Shown here one piece after another: positions 1-5,436 of a stretch of 8,724 bases of DNA; within the stretch, counting starts at the first letter, position 1; each line of letters begins with the position of its first letter. The position numbers and the translations under genes were made by a program. Under the pieces are notes generated by a model. It ran no database searches. It was not told the origin of the DNA and was given only the letters and a program-made list of their open reading frames with translations. Source of the stretch: VAZQ01 sp046733355 (GTDB taxonomy: Bacteria > Pseudomonadota > Alphaproteobacteria > Rhizobiales > Xanthobacteraceae); assembly GCA_046733355.1 (NCBI GenBank), contig JBKPOZ010000317.1, forward strand, positions 1 to 8,724, given 5' to 3'.

Positions 1-1
1 G

Positions 2-655
2 AACCGGCCATCCGCCAAGGCTCGCAAACCTATTTCGGCATTGTCGCCACAAATGAGCGCGGTGCTGATATGGGCTGGATTTTCGAGCGTAGCTTGCGCC
101 CTGCGTTCGTACGGCCTCGTGATAGGCGAGCATCCCTAAAATGCGCTGATAAGTCTTGTCGTGCATTCCTCTAGGTTTGATCGGCACCGTACCACCGGCT
201 CTCCATCGAAGCCGGGTGCGCAATTTCTCCACACGACGGGCCGACCGATCCCAGCGATGACCCATAGTAGATTGATAGGTGATGCCAGCGCATTTGCGGC
301 ACCTGAAAAACCAGATGTGGTGATGGTAATTGTTGTACCAAGCATAGAGGACGCTCGCCGAGCGGTGGCATTCGCTGCATAAGAACGTCAGGTATCGTCC
401 GCCGTAGTGGGCCTTGCGCCAGTAGCAACTGATAGTCTGTCTAATAGGATCGAGTGGCGCGCTAGTTGCGGACCTGCGGGGAAACTCCAATATCAGGCGC
501 CGTGCGTCGGGCCCGCCCTCGACCGCAAACCCGATCGTCCCGAACAGAGACAGCCTGAACAGATACAATGTAGAAAGAGTGAGGAGACCTATAAGGGCCC
601 AATACCGTTCCCAATACCTTTCCAGTGACTCAATACCTTTCTGAGTTAGCCATGC
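2..655 (-). CDS. Partial zinc-ribbon-like hypothetical protein, fused in frame to a membrane segment; 3' end outside window, start unclear
   Basis: This frame stays open on the minus strand from a TGA at 656-658 to the window edge (218 codons), so its 3' end is not seen. Function unknown. The middle and C-terminal parts match my recollection of a rhizobial hypothetical family: RRLILEF, then HYGGRYLTFLCSEC, then WFFRCRKCAGITYQ, then KPRGMHDKTYQRIL. Two CxxC pairs (cysteine codons at 377-379 and 368-370, then 299-301 and 290-292) would suit zinc binding. The first about 40 codons read WLTQKGIESLERYWERYW followed by a hydrophobic run (ALIGLLTLSTLYLF), which is not what I expect at the N-terminus of that family and looks like a membrane helix. 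No ATG or GTG lies upstream of the conserved part, so the 5' end may be a chimera or decayed. The zinc part is fairly certain to be, or to have been, coding; intactness is unknown. Confidence 0.6.
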
Positions 656-701
656 TCAATAGTTGTCTCGACCGTGCAACAACAAAGCGGAGGGAGGAAT
701 C

Positions 702-749
702 ATGTCTGAAACTGAGCGCATAATTGACAGTTCGGCGCATTCGCATTAA
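702..749 (+). CDS. 15-codon leader ORF with a strong ribosome binding site
   Basis: ATG at 702 opens MSETERIIDSSAHSH and closes with TAA at 747-749. The purine run ggagggagga (688-697) ends four bases before the ATG and is as good a Shine-Dalgarno as any in the window. The ORF ends ten bases before a (GT)13 tract and 57 bases before the peptidoglycan-binding gene at 806. It could be a leader peptide that affects translation or mRNA stability of that gene, or the 5' stub of a lost gene. The peptide has no regulatory codon run such as repeated Arg, Trp or His, so classical attenuation is not indicated. A TTGACA hexamer lies inside it (724-729). Expression is inferred only from the ribosome site. 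Confidence 0.4.
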   Translation: MSETERIIDSSAHSH

Positions 750-752
750 GCT
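724..752 (+). promoter_or_regulatory. Weak candidate promoter for the peptidoglycan-binding gene
   Basis: TTGACA (724-729) is a perfect -35 hexamer. Seventeen bases later 747-752 reads TAAGCT, a poor -10 that matches the consensus at three positions. If used, transcription would begin near 759, the first base of the GT tract, and the mRNA would start with that repeat and skip the leader ORF. The -35 alone can occur by chance. Confidence 0.22.
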
Positions 753-758
753 TTCTAA

Positions 759-784
759 GTGTGTGTGTGTGTGTGTGTGTGTGT
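759..784 (+). repeat. (GT)13 dinucleotide microsatellite in the 5' leader
   Basis: Thirteen uninterrupted GT units run from 759 to 784, ending nine bases before the ribosome binding site of the peptidoglycan-binding gene. Perfect dinucleotide tracts this long are rare in bacterial chromosomes and are prone to slippage. The tract lies outside the reading frame, so length changes would alter leader spacing or structure and not the protein sequence. Alternating GT can also adopt Z-DNA under negative supercoiling. Confidence 0.97.
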
Positions 785-805
785 ATCTGTAAAGGGAGGT
801 AAAAG

Positions 806-1273
806 ATGGCTGATCCTATCATCAAGAAAGGCTCAACTGGCGCGGCAGTCAAGAAAGCGCAACAAAATCTCATATGTCGCTACTATCTTCCTGCCAACAC
901 TGACGACGGAATATTTGGCCCCGTGACGGACGCGGCCGTAAGGTCCTATCAAACGGCCCGCTCTGCCGGACATCATTATGCGTTTTCATTCGCGCTGGTG
1001 GTCGACGGCATTGTAGGCCCCCAGACTTGGGGCAGGCTGGCACCTCCGGATATCCAGAAGGGCTCCAAAGGAAGCGCCGTGAGGCTCTGCCAGGAACTGC
1101 TCAAAGATTACGGATACCCTCCTTACGATCCCGGCCCTATCGATGGCGATTTCGGTCCACTCACCGAGGCCGCCGTGAAGGCCTTCCAAGGTGACAACGT
1201 TGACTACGACGGCAATAAGCTAAAAGTTGATGGAATCGTCGGCCCGAAGACGTGGTGCTCCCTTTGGAGTTGA
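806..1273 (+). CDS. Protein of two tandem peptidoglycan-binding domains (PG_binding_1 type)
   Basis: The 155-aa product consists almost entirely of two PG_binding_1-type modules, about residues 6-77 and 83-154. Each has the family's features: a KKGSTGAAVKKAQ or QKGSKGSAVRLCQ first helix, a DGIFGPVTDAAVRSYQ or DGDFGPLTEAAVKAFQ core, and a VDGIVGPxTW end. Such modules normally anchor wall enzymes to peptidoglycan, but no hydrolase or amidase domain is present. No signal peptide is visible: the N-terminus MADPIIKKGS is hydrophilic, so how it would reach the wall is unclear. The start is set by gggaggt (794-800) five bases before the ATG. The gene follows the leader ORF and the GT tract, and a membrane protein gene lies 269 bases downstream on the same strand. 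Possible roles are phage or bacteriocin wall binding, or recruitment by the neighbouring membrane protein; both are guesses. The domain assignment is firm. Confidence 0.93.
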   Translation: MADPIIKKGSTGAAVKKAQQNLICRYYLPANTDDGIFGPVTDAAVRSYQTARSAGHHYAFSFALVVDGIVGPQTWGRLAPPDIQKGSKGSAVRLCQELLKDYGYPPYDPGPIDGDFGPLTEAAVKAFQGDNVDYDGNKLKVDGIVGPKTWCSLWS

Positions 1274-1367
1274 GTTGAGAGCAACTGAGCCACCGCGAGG
1301 AATGCTCAAAGGGACCATTCGAAGAGAAGCATCAAACATCCGCCGCCTGCTGAGATTCCAGACTGCA

Positions 1368-1415
1368 TCGATCCGGCTGCAACGCATTTTGATTGATGTC
1401 GAGCAGCCGGATTGA
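1368..1415 (+). terminator. Long GC-rich hairpin after the peptidoglycan-binding gene
   Basis: ATCCGGCTGC (1371-1380) pairs perfectly with GCAGCCGGAT (1403-1412), and the stem extends to 13 pairs (1368-1380 with 1403-1415) including one G-U. The loop is 22 bases. It lies 95 bases after the stop codon. No T run follows, so it is not a standard intrinsic terminator; it could stabilise the 3' end, pause RNA polymerase, or separate expression of the two flanking genes. Confidence 0.5.
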
Positions 1416-1420
1416 GCCTT

Positions 1421-1438
1421 ACCAGCTTGCTTGCTGGT
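1421..1438 (+). repeat. Second short hairpin, tandem to the first
   Basis: ACCAGC (1421-1426) and GCTGGT (1433-1438) form a perfect six-base stem with a six-base loop, five bases after the preceding long hairpin. No T tract follows. Together the two stems occupy the middle of the 269-base gap between the peptidoglycan-binding gene and the membrane protein gene. Confidence 0.4.
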
Positions 1439-1542
1439 GCGCACAAGCGGCTCGGCCAAGAGCTTCGCGCACTGGAAAACGAAACAACTCAGTTGCTGGG
1501 TGTCGGAAGTGGCCGAATTCCGCCACGCATTAGGGCGGAGAG

Positions 1543-2418
1543 ATGCTCAACAGCACTGTTTTCGATGTTGCTTTTGGGCTTGTTTCTGTGTTTCTTGCTA
1601 TCAGTCTGATTGCGAGCGCGTTGACCGAGGCAGCCTCGACTATAATCAATCTGCGCGCTCGCACTCTGCTCAGCGGCATTAAGCAACTCCTAAATGATCC
1701 CAACTTCAATGGGCTTGCCCTCAATCTTTATAATCACGGGTTAGTCAATCCGCTATCGAATGGAGCAACGAATTCCGGCGGCGCATCAGCTGTCAAACCA
1801 TCATACATCCAGCCGTACCACTTCGCGATGGCCCTCATCGACATCCTGCGGATCGAAGCCGAGGCGGCTACACTTGAGGAGTCAATCGACAAGATCTCGA
1901 ATCCACAGCTCAGGGCTGCTTTACAGACGCTCTATCGGCAAGCCAATGGACAATTGGACGCGTTCCGGGATCAACTCGCCGCGTGGTTTGATAATGCCAT
2001 GGACCGATTGAGCGGAGTGTATAAACGCTGGATCAAACTCATCTCCTTCTTGCTCGCTCTGTTTGTCACCGCTTTGTTTAACGCAGATCCGATACATCTG
2101 GCAGATACCCTCTGGCAGCGTCCGGCCGTGGCGGCACAGCTCGCCAAGCTTGAGCTGCCGGCAGCTATGGACCCTAACCACCCCGAAACGGAAGCTCTGC
2201 CGGTGTTGCGCCAAATTGAGGGCGCGGGCCCGCTGCTGGGCTGGAGAGGATTCGCGAACGATCCCCGGGCCCATGGAGCAGGGTTCGCCCTAATGCTGTT
2301 AGGTTGGCTTATCGCGGCCGGCGCTGCATTGTTCGGCGCGCCATTCTGGTTTGATATTCTACAGCGCTTCGTGCACTTGCGAGGAACCGGCCCCCCCGCC
2401 CGAGCATCAGGAACTTGA
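1543..2418 (+). CDS. Conserved three-helix membrane protein of unknown function
   Basis: The 291-aa product has hydrophobic segments at about 7-29, 163-180 and 246-265. Between the first two lies a soluble region with NHGLVNPL, KPSYIQPYHFAMALID (85-100) and a helical stretch ending in WFDNAMDRLSGVYKR (148-162) just before the second helix. The C-terminus carries FGAPFWFDILQRFVHLRGTG (264-283). I recognise this order (PSYIP..FA.ALLD, WFD..MDR.SG.YKR, GAPFWFD.L....NLRG.G) from a widespread uncharacterised family of bacterial membrane proteins, so the gene looks full length. The ATG is preceded by gggcggag with only two bases of spacing. It shares direction with the peptidoglycan-binding gene, but hairpins lie between them. 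A run of seven C near the 3' end (2391-2397) could shift the frame into another open frame that continues to 2581. Function unknown. Confidence 0.85.
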   Translation: MLNSTVFDVAFGLVSVFLAISLIASALTEAASTIINLRARTLLSGIKQLLNDPNFNGLALNLYNHGLVNPLSNGATNSGGASAVKPSYIQPYHFAMALIDILRIEAEAATLEESIDKISNPQLRAALQTLYRQANGQLDAFRDQLAAWFDNAMDRLSGVYKRWIKLISFLLALFVTALFNADPIHLADTLWQRPAVAAQLAKLELPAAMDPNHPETEALPVLRQIEGAGPLLGWRGFANDPRAHGAGFALMLLGWLIAAGAALFGAPFWFDILQRFVHLRGTGPPARASGT

Positions 2419-2502
2419 GAAGCTAACGCAACGCTTCGTCGAAGCCATGCACGCCACCCGCTCACTCCCTTTTATCGTGCCCTCAGCGCTTGGAATGAGT
2501 GT

Positions 2503-2982
2503 CTACTCAGAACGCGCACGAACTCGCCCTGAAAACATTGCGCGCAGCTCCGAGAGTGCTTCTGTGTCGCCCCGGCCATAGCTGGAGGTGAACGAGAGTG
2601 GACGGGCATATTGTGCCCTGTAGCCGCGCATATGCTCCCAGGTCACCCCCCAGAGCGCAACAGTACCGATGACGATGCCGTCGCAACCCGAGAGCTTTGC
2701 CCGTCCGACAAGGCGAGCTGGATCATTGTGAATGGACCACATCAAATCCTCCATGCTCTTGAACGCATGGACACCCTGCTCCTCGACGTCCGGGTTCGAG
2801 AGCCCCCCTCCTGGCGACCGCGCCTCAAACGCTTCATCAGGATACCAACGACGATCCGCCACAAATGAGAATAATCCTACCTTGTCATAAGCCGAGCGGG
2901 GGAGTGCATACCGCCAGAAACGAAACCCGGGCTGGATTCCAACCTCTATGGGCTCGCCGGCCCTGATGTCCAAGAAATTCAT
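2503..2982 (-). CDS. Conserved hypothetical protein, downstream partner of a coupled gene pair
   Basis: The 159-aa product is soluble, with no signal peptide or membrane segment. It begins MNFLDIRAGEPIEVGIQPGFRFWRY; a central VHAFKSMEDLMW (71-82) precedes a conserved-looking block GIVIGTVALWGVTWEHMRGYRAQYARPL (102-129), where a short beta stretch leads to WEHMRGYRAQ. I recall similar ALWG...EH.RGYRA blocks in uncharacterised rhizobial and actinobacterial proteins but know no function. Its ATG overlaps the stop codon of the upstream 40-aa gene (shared ATGA, 2979-2982), so translation is probably coupled. The gene converges on the membrane protein gene, leaving 84 bases between stop codons. The last nine residues (SGRVRARSE) may be an extension past the usual end. 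Confidence 0.8.
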   Translation of the reverse strand: MNFLDIRAGEPIEVGIQPGFRFWRYALPRSAYDKVGLFSFVADRRWYPDEAFEARSPGGGLSNPDVEEQGVHAFKSMEDLMWSIHNDPARLVGRAKLSGCDGIVIGTVALWGVTWEHMRGYRAQYARPLSFTSSYGRGDTEALSELRAMFSGRVRARSE

Positions 2983-3101
2983 GCCGGTTCGCGCTCCGGT
3001 ACTTTCACAGGCTCCTTCGGCTCAGGCACAAAGCGTGCCGGCTCCGGCCTCTCGTCGGGTATGATAATCCGCCGCTTCACCGGATTTCCTATCTCTGCCA
3101 T
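2979..3101 (-). CDS. 40-aa proline- and charge-rich small protein, first gene of the coupled pair
   Basis: The ORF encodes a 40-residue protein beginning MAEIGNPVKRRIIIPDERPE and ending in KEPVKVPEREPA. The second half repeats P-E-P and V-P-E motifs, suggesting a disordered chain. The ribosome site gagaggtga ends a few bases before the ATG, and the stop overlaps the next gene's ATG in the four-base ATGA arrangement. Good ribosome site, coupling and non-random composition together argue that it is real despite its size. I recall comparable Arg/Pro/Glu-rich peptides next to the same partner in other rhizobia, which would make the pair a conserved unit. It may be a chaperone-like or scaffolding partner of the 159-aa protein; that is inference. 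Confidence 0.72.
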   Translation of the reverse strand: MAEIGNPVKRRIIIPDERPEPARFVPEPKEPVKVPEREPA

Positions 3102-3259
3102 TTTCACCTCTCAAGATTGGGGTGGTAAAGGACATGCCGTTTGTTTTTGTAACGCCGTCTGACAATACTGGTTCCGCTAAGCCACATCACCGATTAACGT
3201 ATGTTAGCTTTAAGTGCGATGGTGTCGACGAAGAGCGAGACAGACGATTGTCGAATTAG

Positions 3260-3600
3260 AAGCCCTGAATTGTTTGCTGGTATCGCGTACAACTCACGCC
3301 GCGACAACAACCTGAGATTCCGCTCCTTAACCCCCGCGCATTTGCTGTCTTAGGCTGCGGGGCACGTCGAAATCACCCGCTACTGGCGCCCTGAGAACGA
3401 TGAAGCAGGGCCTGTGCACCGTCAGTGGAGGACGAGAAGCTCGCAACGCGACACTCTCCTCGGCGTATTCCTTTCCGGCGGAATTCGATTCGTCATTGGT
3501 TGCAGCACTCGCCGCGCGATACAGCGCGGGTACAACCCTACAAACGCCGAGTTGGTTTCTCAAGTTGCATTTTTTGGACAAGCTCTAAGAATCTGCACGG
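3260..3600. other. About 340 bases without a recognisable gene
   Basis: Several overlapping frames of 60-90 codons are open here on both strands, but none has a convincing ribosome site, domain, membrane segment or familiar motif. Their composition looks like frames left open by GC-rich sequence. It may be decayed coding DNA. Confidence 0.5.
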
Positions 3601-3627
3601 TTTTTATTTTCAAAATGAATTCGGCGT

Positions 3628-3658
3628 AGCCGCCTGGCTCACCACCGGGCGGCTTTTC
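3628..3658 (+). terminator. Intrinsic-terminator-like hairpin
   Basis: AGCCGCC (3628-3634) pairs perfectly with GGCGGCT (3648-3654) around a 13-base loop, followed by TTTT and a pyrimidine-rich stretch (to 3664). No intact plus-strand gene ends just upstream, so it may be a leftover from a lost gene. Confidence 0.5.
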
Positions 3659-3689
3659 CTTTCCGAATACGTCGACCCTATTCACGGCG

Positions 3690-3850
3690 CGTGATGTCGT
3701 TGCGTCCGCATCTATTGCCCGGTGGGCTTCGTTCCGCCGTGCCTTTTCCCACATGTGTCGCCCGTGGCCCGGAGTGGCTAATTGAGATCAAGCACGAGGG
3801 CTTGCGGGTTATCGCTCGAAAGCAAGGGCAAGCGAGGCTGCAAGCTCGGG
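3690..3850 (+). pseudogene. ATP-dependent DNA ligase 5' fragment, copy 1 (frameshifted)
   Basis: The remnant reads PVGFVPPC in one frame (about 3720-3743), then PEWLIEIKHEGLRVIARKQG in another (from about 3769), and ends at TAG after ARAYT. A two-base surplus in the cctttt stretch near 3741-3747 accounts for the shift. Intact short ATP-dependent ligases of Bradyrhizobium carry GFVPP.LPT....P.GPEWL.EIKHDGFRVIAR, where the lysine in KHDG is adenylated. Here the lysine codon is kept (3790-3792) but the motif has become KHEGLR. Nothing of the ligase beyond this point is visible. A second, better preserved copy starts near 8470 in the same direction. Confidence 0.72.
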
Positions 3851-4173
3851 CTTACACTTAGAGCTAAACGCCTCGTAGGACTCTTTTTTACGCGCGGCTT
3901 GGCCAAACAGGGGTGCTTCTGCTGTGATGCTTTCCGTGCCAATGCCCGATATTGCTCCCCAACATCTATGAAGGTGTTTCTGAGTTCTACCCACTTCGTC
4001 AATAGTGCTTTGCGATCGCACTCCACAGCCCTGTCGGCCAAATCTTGAGGATTTAGGACATTGCGAATGTTGGTTATTCGATCGATCTCACGTCGCGTTT
4101 CCTCCGCAAGTTTCTGCCAATACTCGTCAGAAAGCTGTGCCGTCATCGCGGATTTTATCCGGCTGCCTATCAT
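3778..4173 (-). CDS. Small rhizobial hypothetical protein with a C-terminus captured from antisense ligase sequence
   Basis: The frame begins MIGSRIKSAM at 4173, four bases after the stop of the 31-aa membrane peptide gene. A start at 4146 (MTAQLSDEYWQKLAEETRRE) fits the common rhizobial pattern better, giving 122 residues; the 4173 start gives 131. The N-terminal 80 residues look like a helical protein, with the SDEYW...AEE opening and the EQYRALARKA helix typical of small Bradyrhizobium hypotheticals. From about residue 90 the composition turns basic and Pro/Ser-rich, and the last 24 codons (3781-3850) are the antisense of the ligase remnant. The original C-terminus was therefore probably lost when the ligase fragment arrived. 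Product function unknown; the gene may be a decaying truncation. Confidence 0.5.
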   Translation of the reverse strand: MIGSRIKSAMTAQLSDEYWQKLAEETRREIDRITNIRNVLNPQDLADRAVECDRKALLTKWVELRNTFIDVGEQYRALARKASQQKHPCLAKPRVKKSPTRRLALSVSPSLQPRLPLLSSDNPQALVLDLN

Positions 4174-4177
4174 TGCA

Positions 4178-4273
4178 CTAACCCAGCACATGCGCGCCAG
4201 CGAGCACGATGCCGGTGACAAACGCGAACATGCACGAAAACAGCACAACGTCGATGATGAGCTTGATCATCAT
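4178..4273 (-). CDS. 31-aa single-pass membrane peptide
   Basis: The ORF encodes a peptide starting MMIKLIIDVVLFSCMFAFVT and ending GIVLAGAHVLG, nearly all one hydrophobic helix (residues 5-26) with a lysine at position 4. Upstream gggggcg ends three bases before the first ATG and is a weak ribosome site. The gene stops four bases before the start of the following hypothetical gene, so the two could be co-translated. The frame is open further upstream (to 4414), but that part has no features of a real protein. Small hydrophobic peptides of this type occur next to small helical proteins in rhizobia; function unknown. Confidence 0.45.
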   Translation of the reverse strand: MMIKLIIDVVLFSCMFAFVTGIVLAGAHVLG

Positions 4274-4417
4274 ACGCCCCCAAGATTTACGCCCCGAAAT
4301 CCCTCTCGATGCCATTCCTGCATGGTGGCGACATAGTGGCGAAGACTGCGAATTGTTGGCAGCCCTGGCCACCGCTGTCGAATTGTGTTCTTCAGGACAC
4401 AGTACGGAAATCATTTG

Positions 4418-4558
4418 ATGCCTTCGGTGGAATTGCCTGTTGAGTTAGGAGAGCAGGCGCCCGTTCTCGCGGCCAGCATCCCCGAAGGGCTCGAGGACAT
4501 GCTCATCGTCGACGGCCTCGGCTTGCCTGTAAAGCTTAGGCCCGAGGGCTATGACTGA
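4418..4558 (+). pseudogene. IS256/Mutator-family transposase fragment
   Basis: The 46-codon frame contains APVLAASIPEGLEDMLIVDGLGLPVKLR (from about 4455 to 4541). It matches the conserved region near the C-terminus of IS256-family transposases (AAASLREGLDEMLTVxRLGLPxxLR), just before the segment holding the last catalytic glutamate and the NxVKRW motif. Neither the DDE catalytic core nor the downstream NPIE block is present, so this is a dead fragment. Sequence similarity stops near 4546, where the TPR fragment begins. No inverted repeats of the element were found. Confidence 0.62.
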
Positions 4559-4851
4559 GCATAACCTGCGCAGTGCGCTTCACACCCTCGGCGAGGGAGA
4601 GAGCGGCACGGCGAGGCTTAAAGAGGCCGTGGTCGCGTATCGCGAGGCGCTGAAGGAAAGAACTCGCGAGGGCGCGCCGCTCGAGTGGGCCACGAGCTTT
4701 GGGGGTGAAGGCGTCGCGCTGATGCTCCCTGCTGACCTGCGTGAGGACGCCCCTATGGCGGAGACCGCTCTCAGCCAGATTCTTACAGCGTTTGAAACGG
4801 CGCGACGGCGGCGATGCGCCACTCTTCAGCCTTCGTACCTTGAATGTTTAA
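4548..4851 (+). pseudogene. C-terminal fragment of a tetratricopeptide-repeat protein, frameshifted
   Basis: The frame from 4551 reads MTEHNLRSALHTLGEGESGT, then ARLKEAVVAYREALKERTRE, then WATSFGGEGVALML and MAETALSQILTAFETAR. These are a repeat of the TPR_12-like type (WAMTQNNLGNALxTLGERESGTARLEEAVAAYREAL) and the usual C-terminal cap found in large Bradyrhizobium TPR proteins. At about 4800-4804 one extra base shifts the frame; in the correct frame the protein would read on as DGGDAPLFSLRTLNV to TAA at 4849-4851. The 5' portion with the many upstream repeats is missing and replaced by transposase debris. Not expected to be functional. Confidence 0.7.
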
Positions 4852-4859
4852 TAGGCGAG

Positions 4860-5436
4860 AATTGGCCGCAACTCCAGCCTGGATTAACAAATTCTCTAGC
4901 TGTTTGATAGCAAAACATTGGTCGGCCCACGCTTGCGCGGAGCAACAAGGAAAAATAGTATGGGAATTCCTTTTTGATAATCACCGAGGAATTGTTGGTA
5001 CCTTCTCAGCTTACGAGGCGCAAATACTTCAGTTTTAAATGATCACGTTGCCTTCCAAAATAGGCCGGTGTGCCCCCCTCCCGGCACGAACTCTGAAAAC
5101 GTAGCAACCCCCGAAGGTCAGGAATGCTCGAATTTTTTTCCCAAAACTCACAAACATTGTCATCTGTGATCGTCCGACCCGCTTTGCCTCGATAAAACTT
5201 TAGTTCACGCGGGCATGCCTGTGAGCCCCTTGCTATTGAGCCACGTCGGCGAGAGTACAAGTAAAAATTACAACAGCACAAACCCCTTTCGGGGCCGTCG
5301 CGCTTTGTGTTAATTCGATGTGGCGCAATCTCCAGCGAGCTGACGTTATCGAATTAAGCGGCGAGGTCAATCGGCTGATCGATGTTCGTTGTGGCGGGCG
5401 TTTGCGAGCCATCGGCCGCTTTCATCTGGGTGGAAT
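4860..5436. other. Unassigned stretch, visibly richer in A+T than its neighbours
   Basis: Two modest open frames overlap here, 4844-5038 on plus and 5006-5281 on minus. The minus frame (91 codons) ends GGTPAYFGRQRDHLKLKYLRLVS and has some protein-like composition, but I recognise no family and see no convincing ribosome site. A 40-codon plus frame at 5318-5440 ends at a TAG that shares CTAG with the YdcH stop codon. The stretch also holds a perfect 10-base inverted repeat (5310-5357) and a possible CACAAA-CCCC hairpin near 5277-5309. Composition suggests recently acquired or decayed DNA. Confidence 0.4.
5310..5357. repeat. Perfect 10-bp inverted repeat with 28-base spacer
   Basis: TTAATTCGAT (5310-5319) is the exact reverse complement of ATCGAATTAA (5348-5357). 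The spacer between them is GC-rich. No T tract follows. It could be a pair of operator half-sites, ends of a tiny mobile unit, or a cruciform; no flanking gene start decides between these. Confidence 0.55.

Noticed and set aside
1971..2465. 164-codon minus-strand frame opposite the membrane protein
   Set aside because: It is a shadow of the 291-aa gene, whose motifs and helices are convincing; the reverse frame has no features.
3134..3259. 41-codon plus-strand ORF beginning MPFVFVTPSDN, divergent from the 40-aa gene
   Set aside because: The AAGGA run is only one base from the ATG, there is no family resemblance, and it sits in a region with no other coding signal.
5006..5281. 91-codon minus-strand ORF ending GRQRDHLKLKYLRLVS
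   Set aside because: Composition is partly protein-like, but there is no recognisable family, no ribosome site and no supporting context; kept only as a note in the unassigned stretch.
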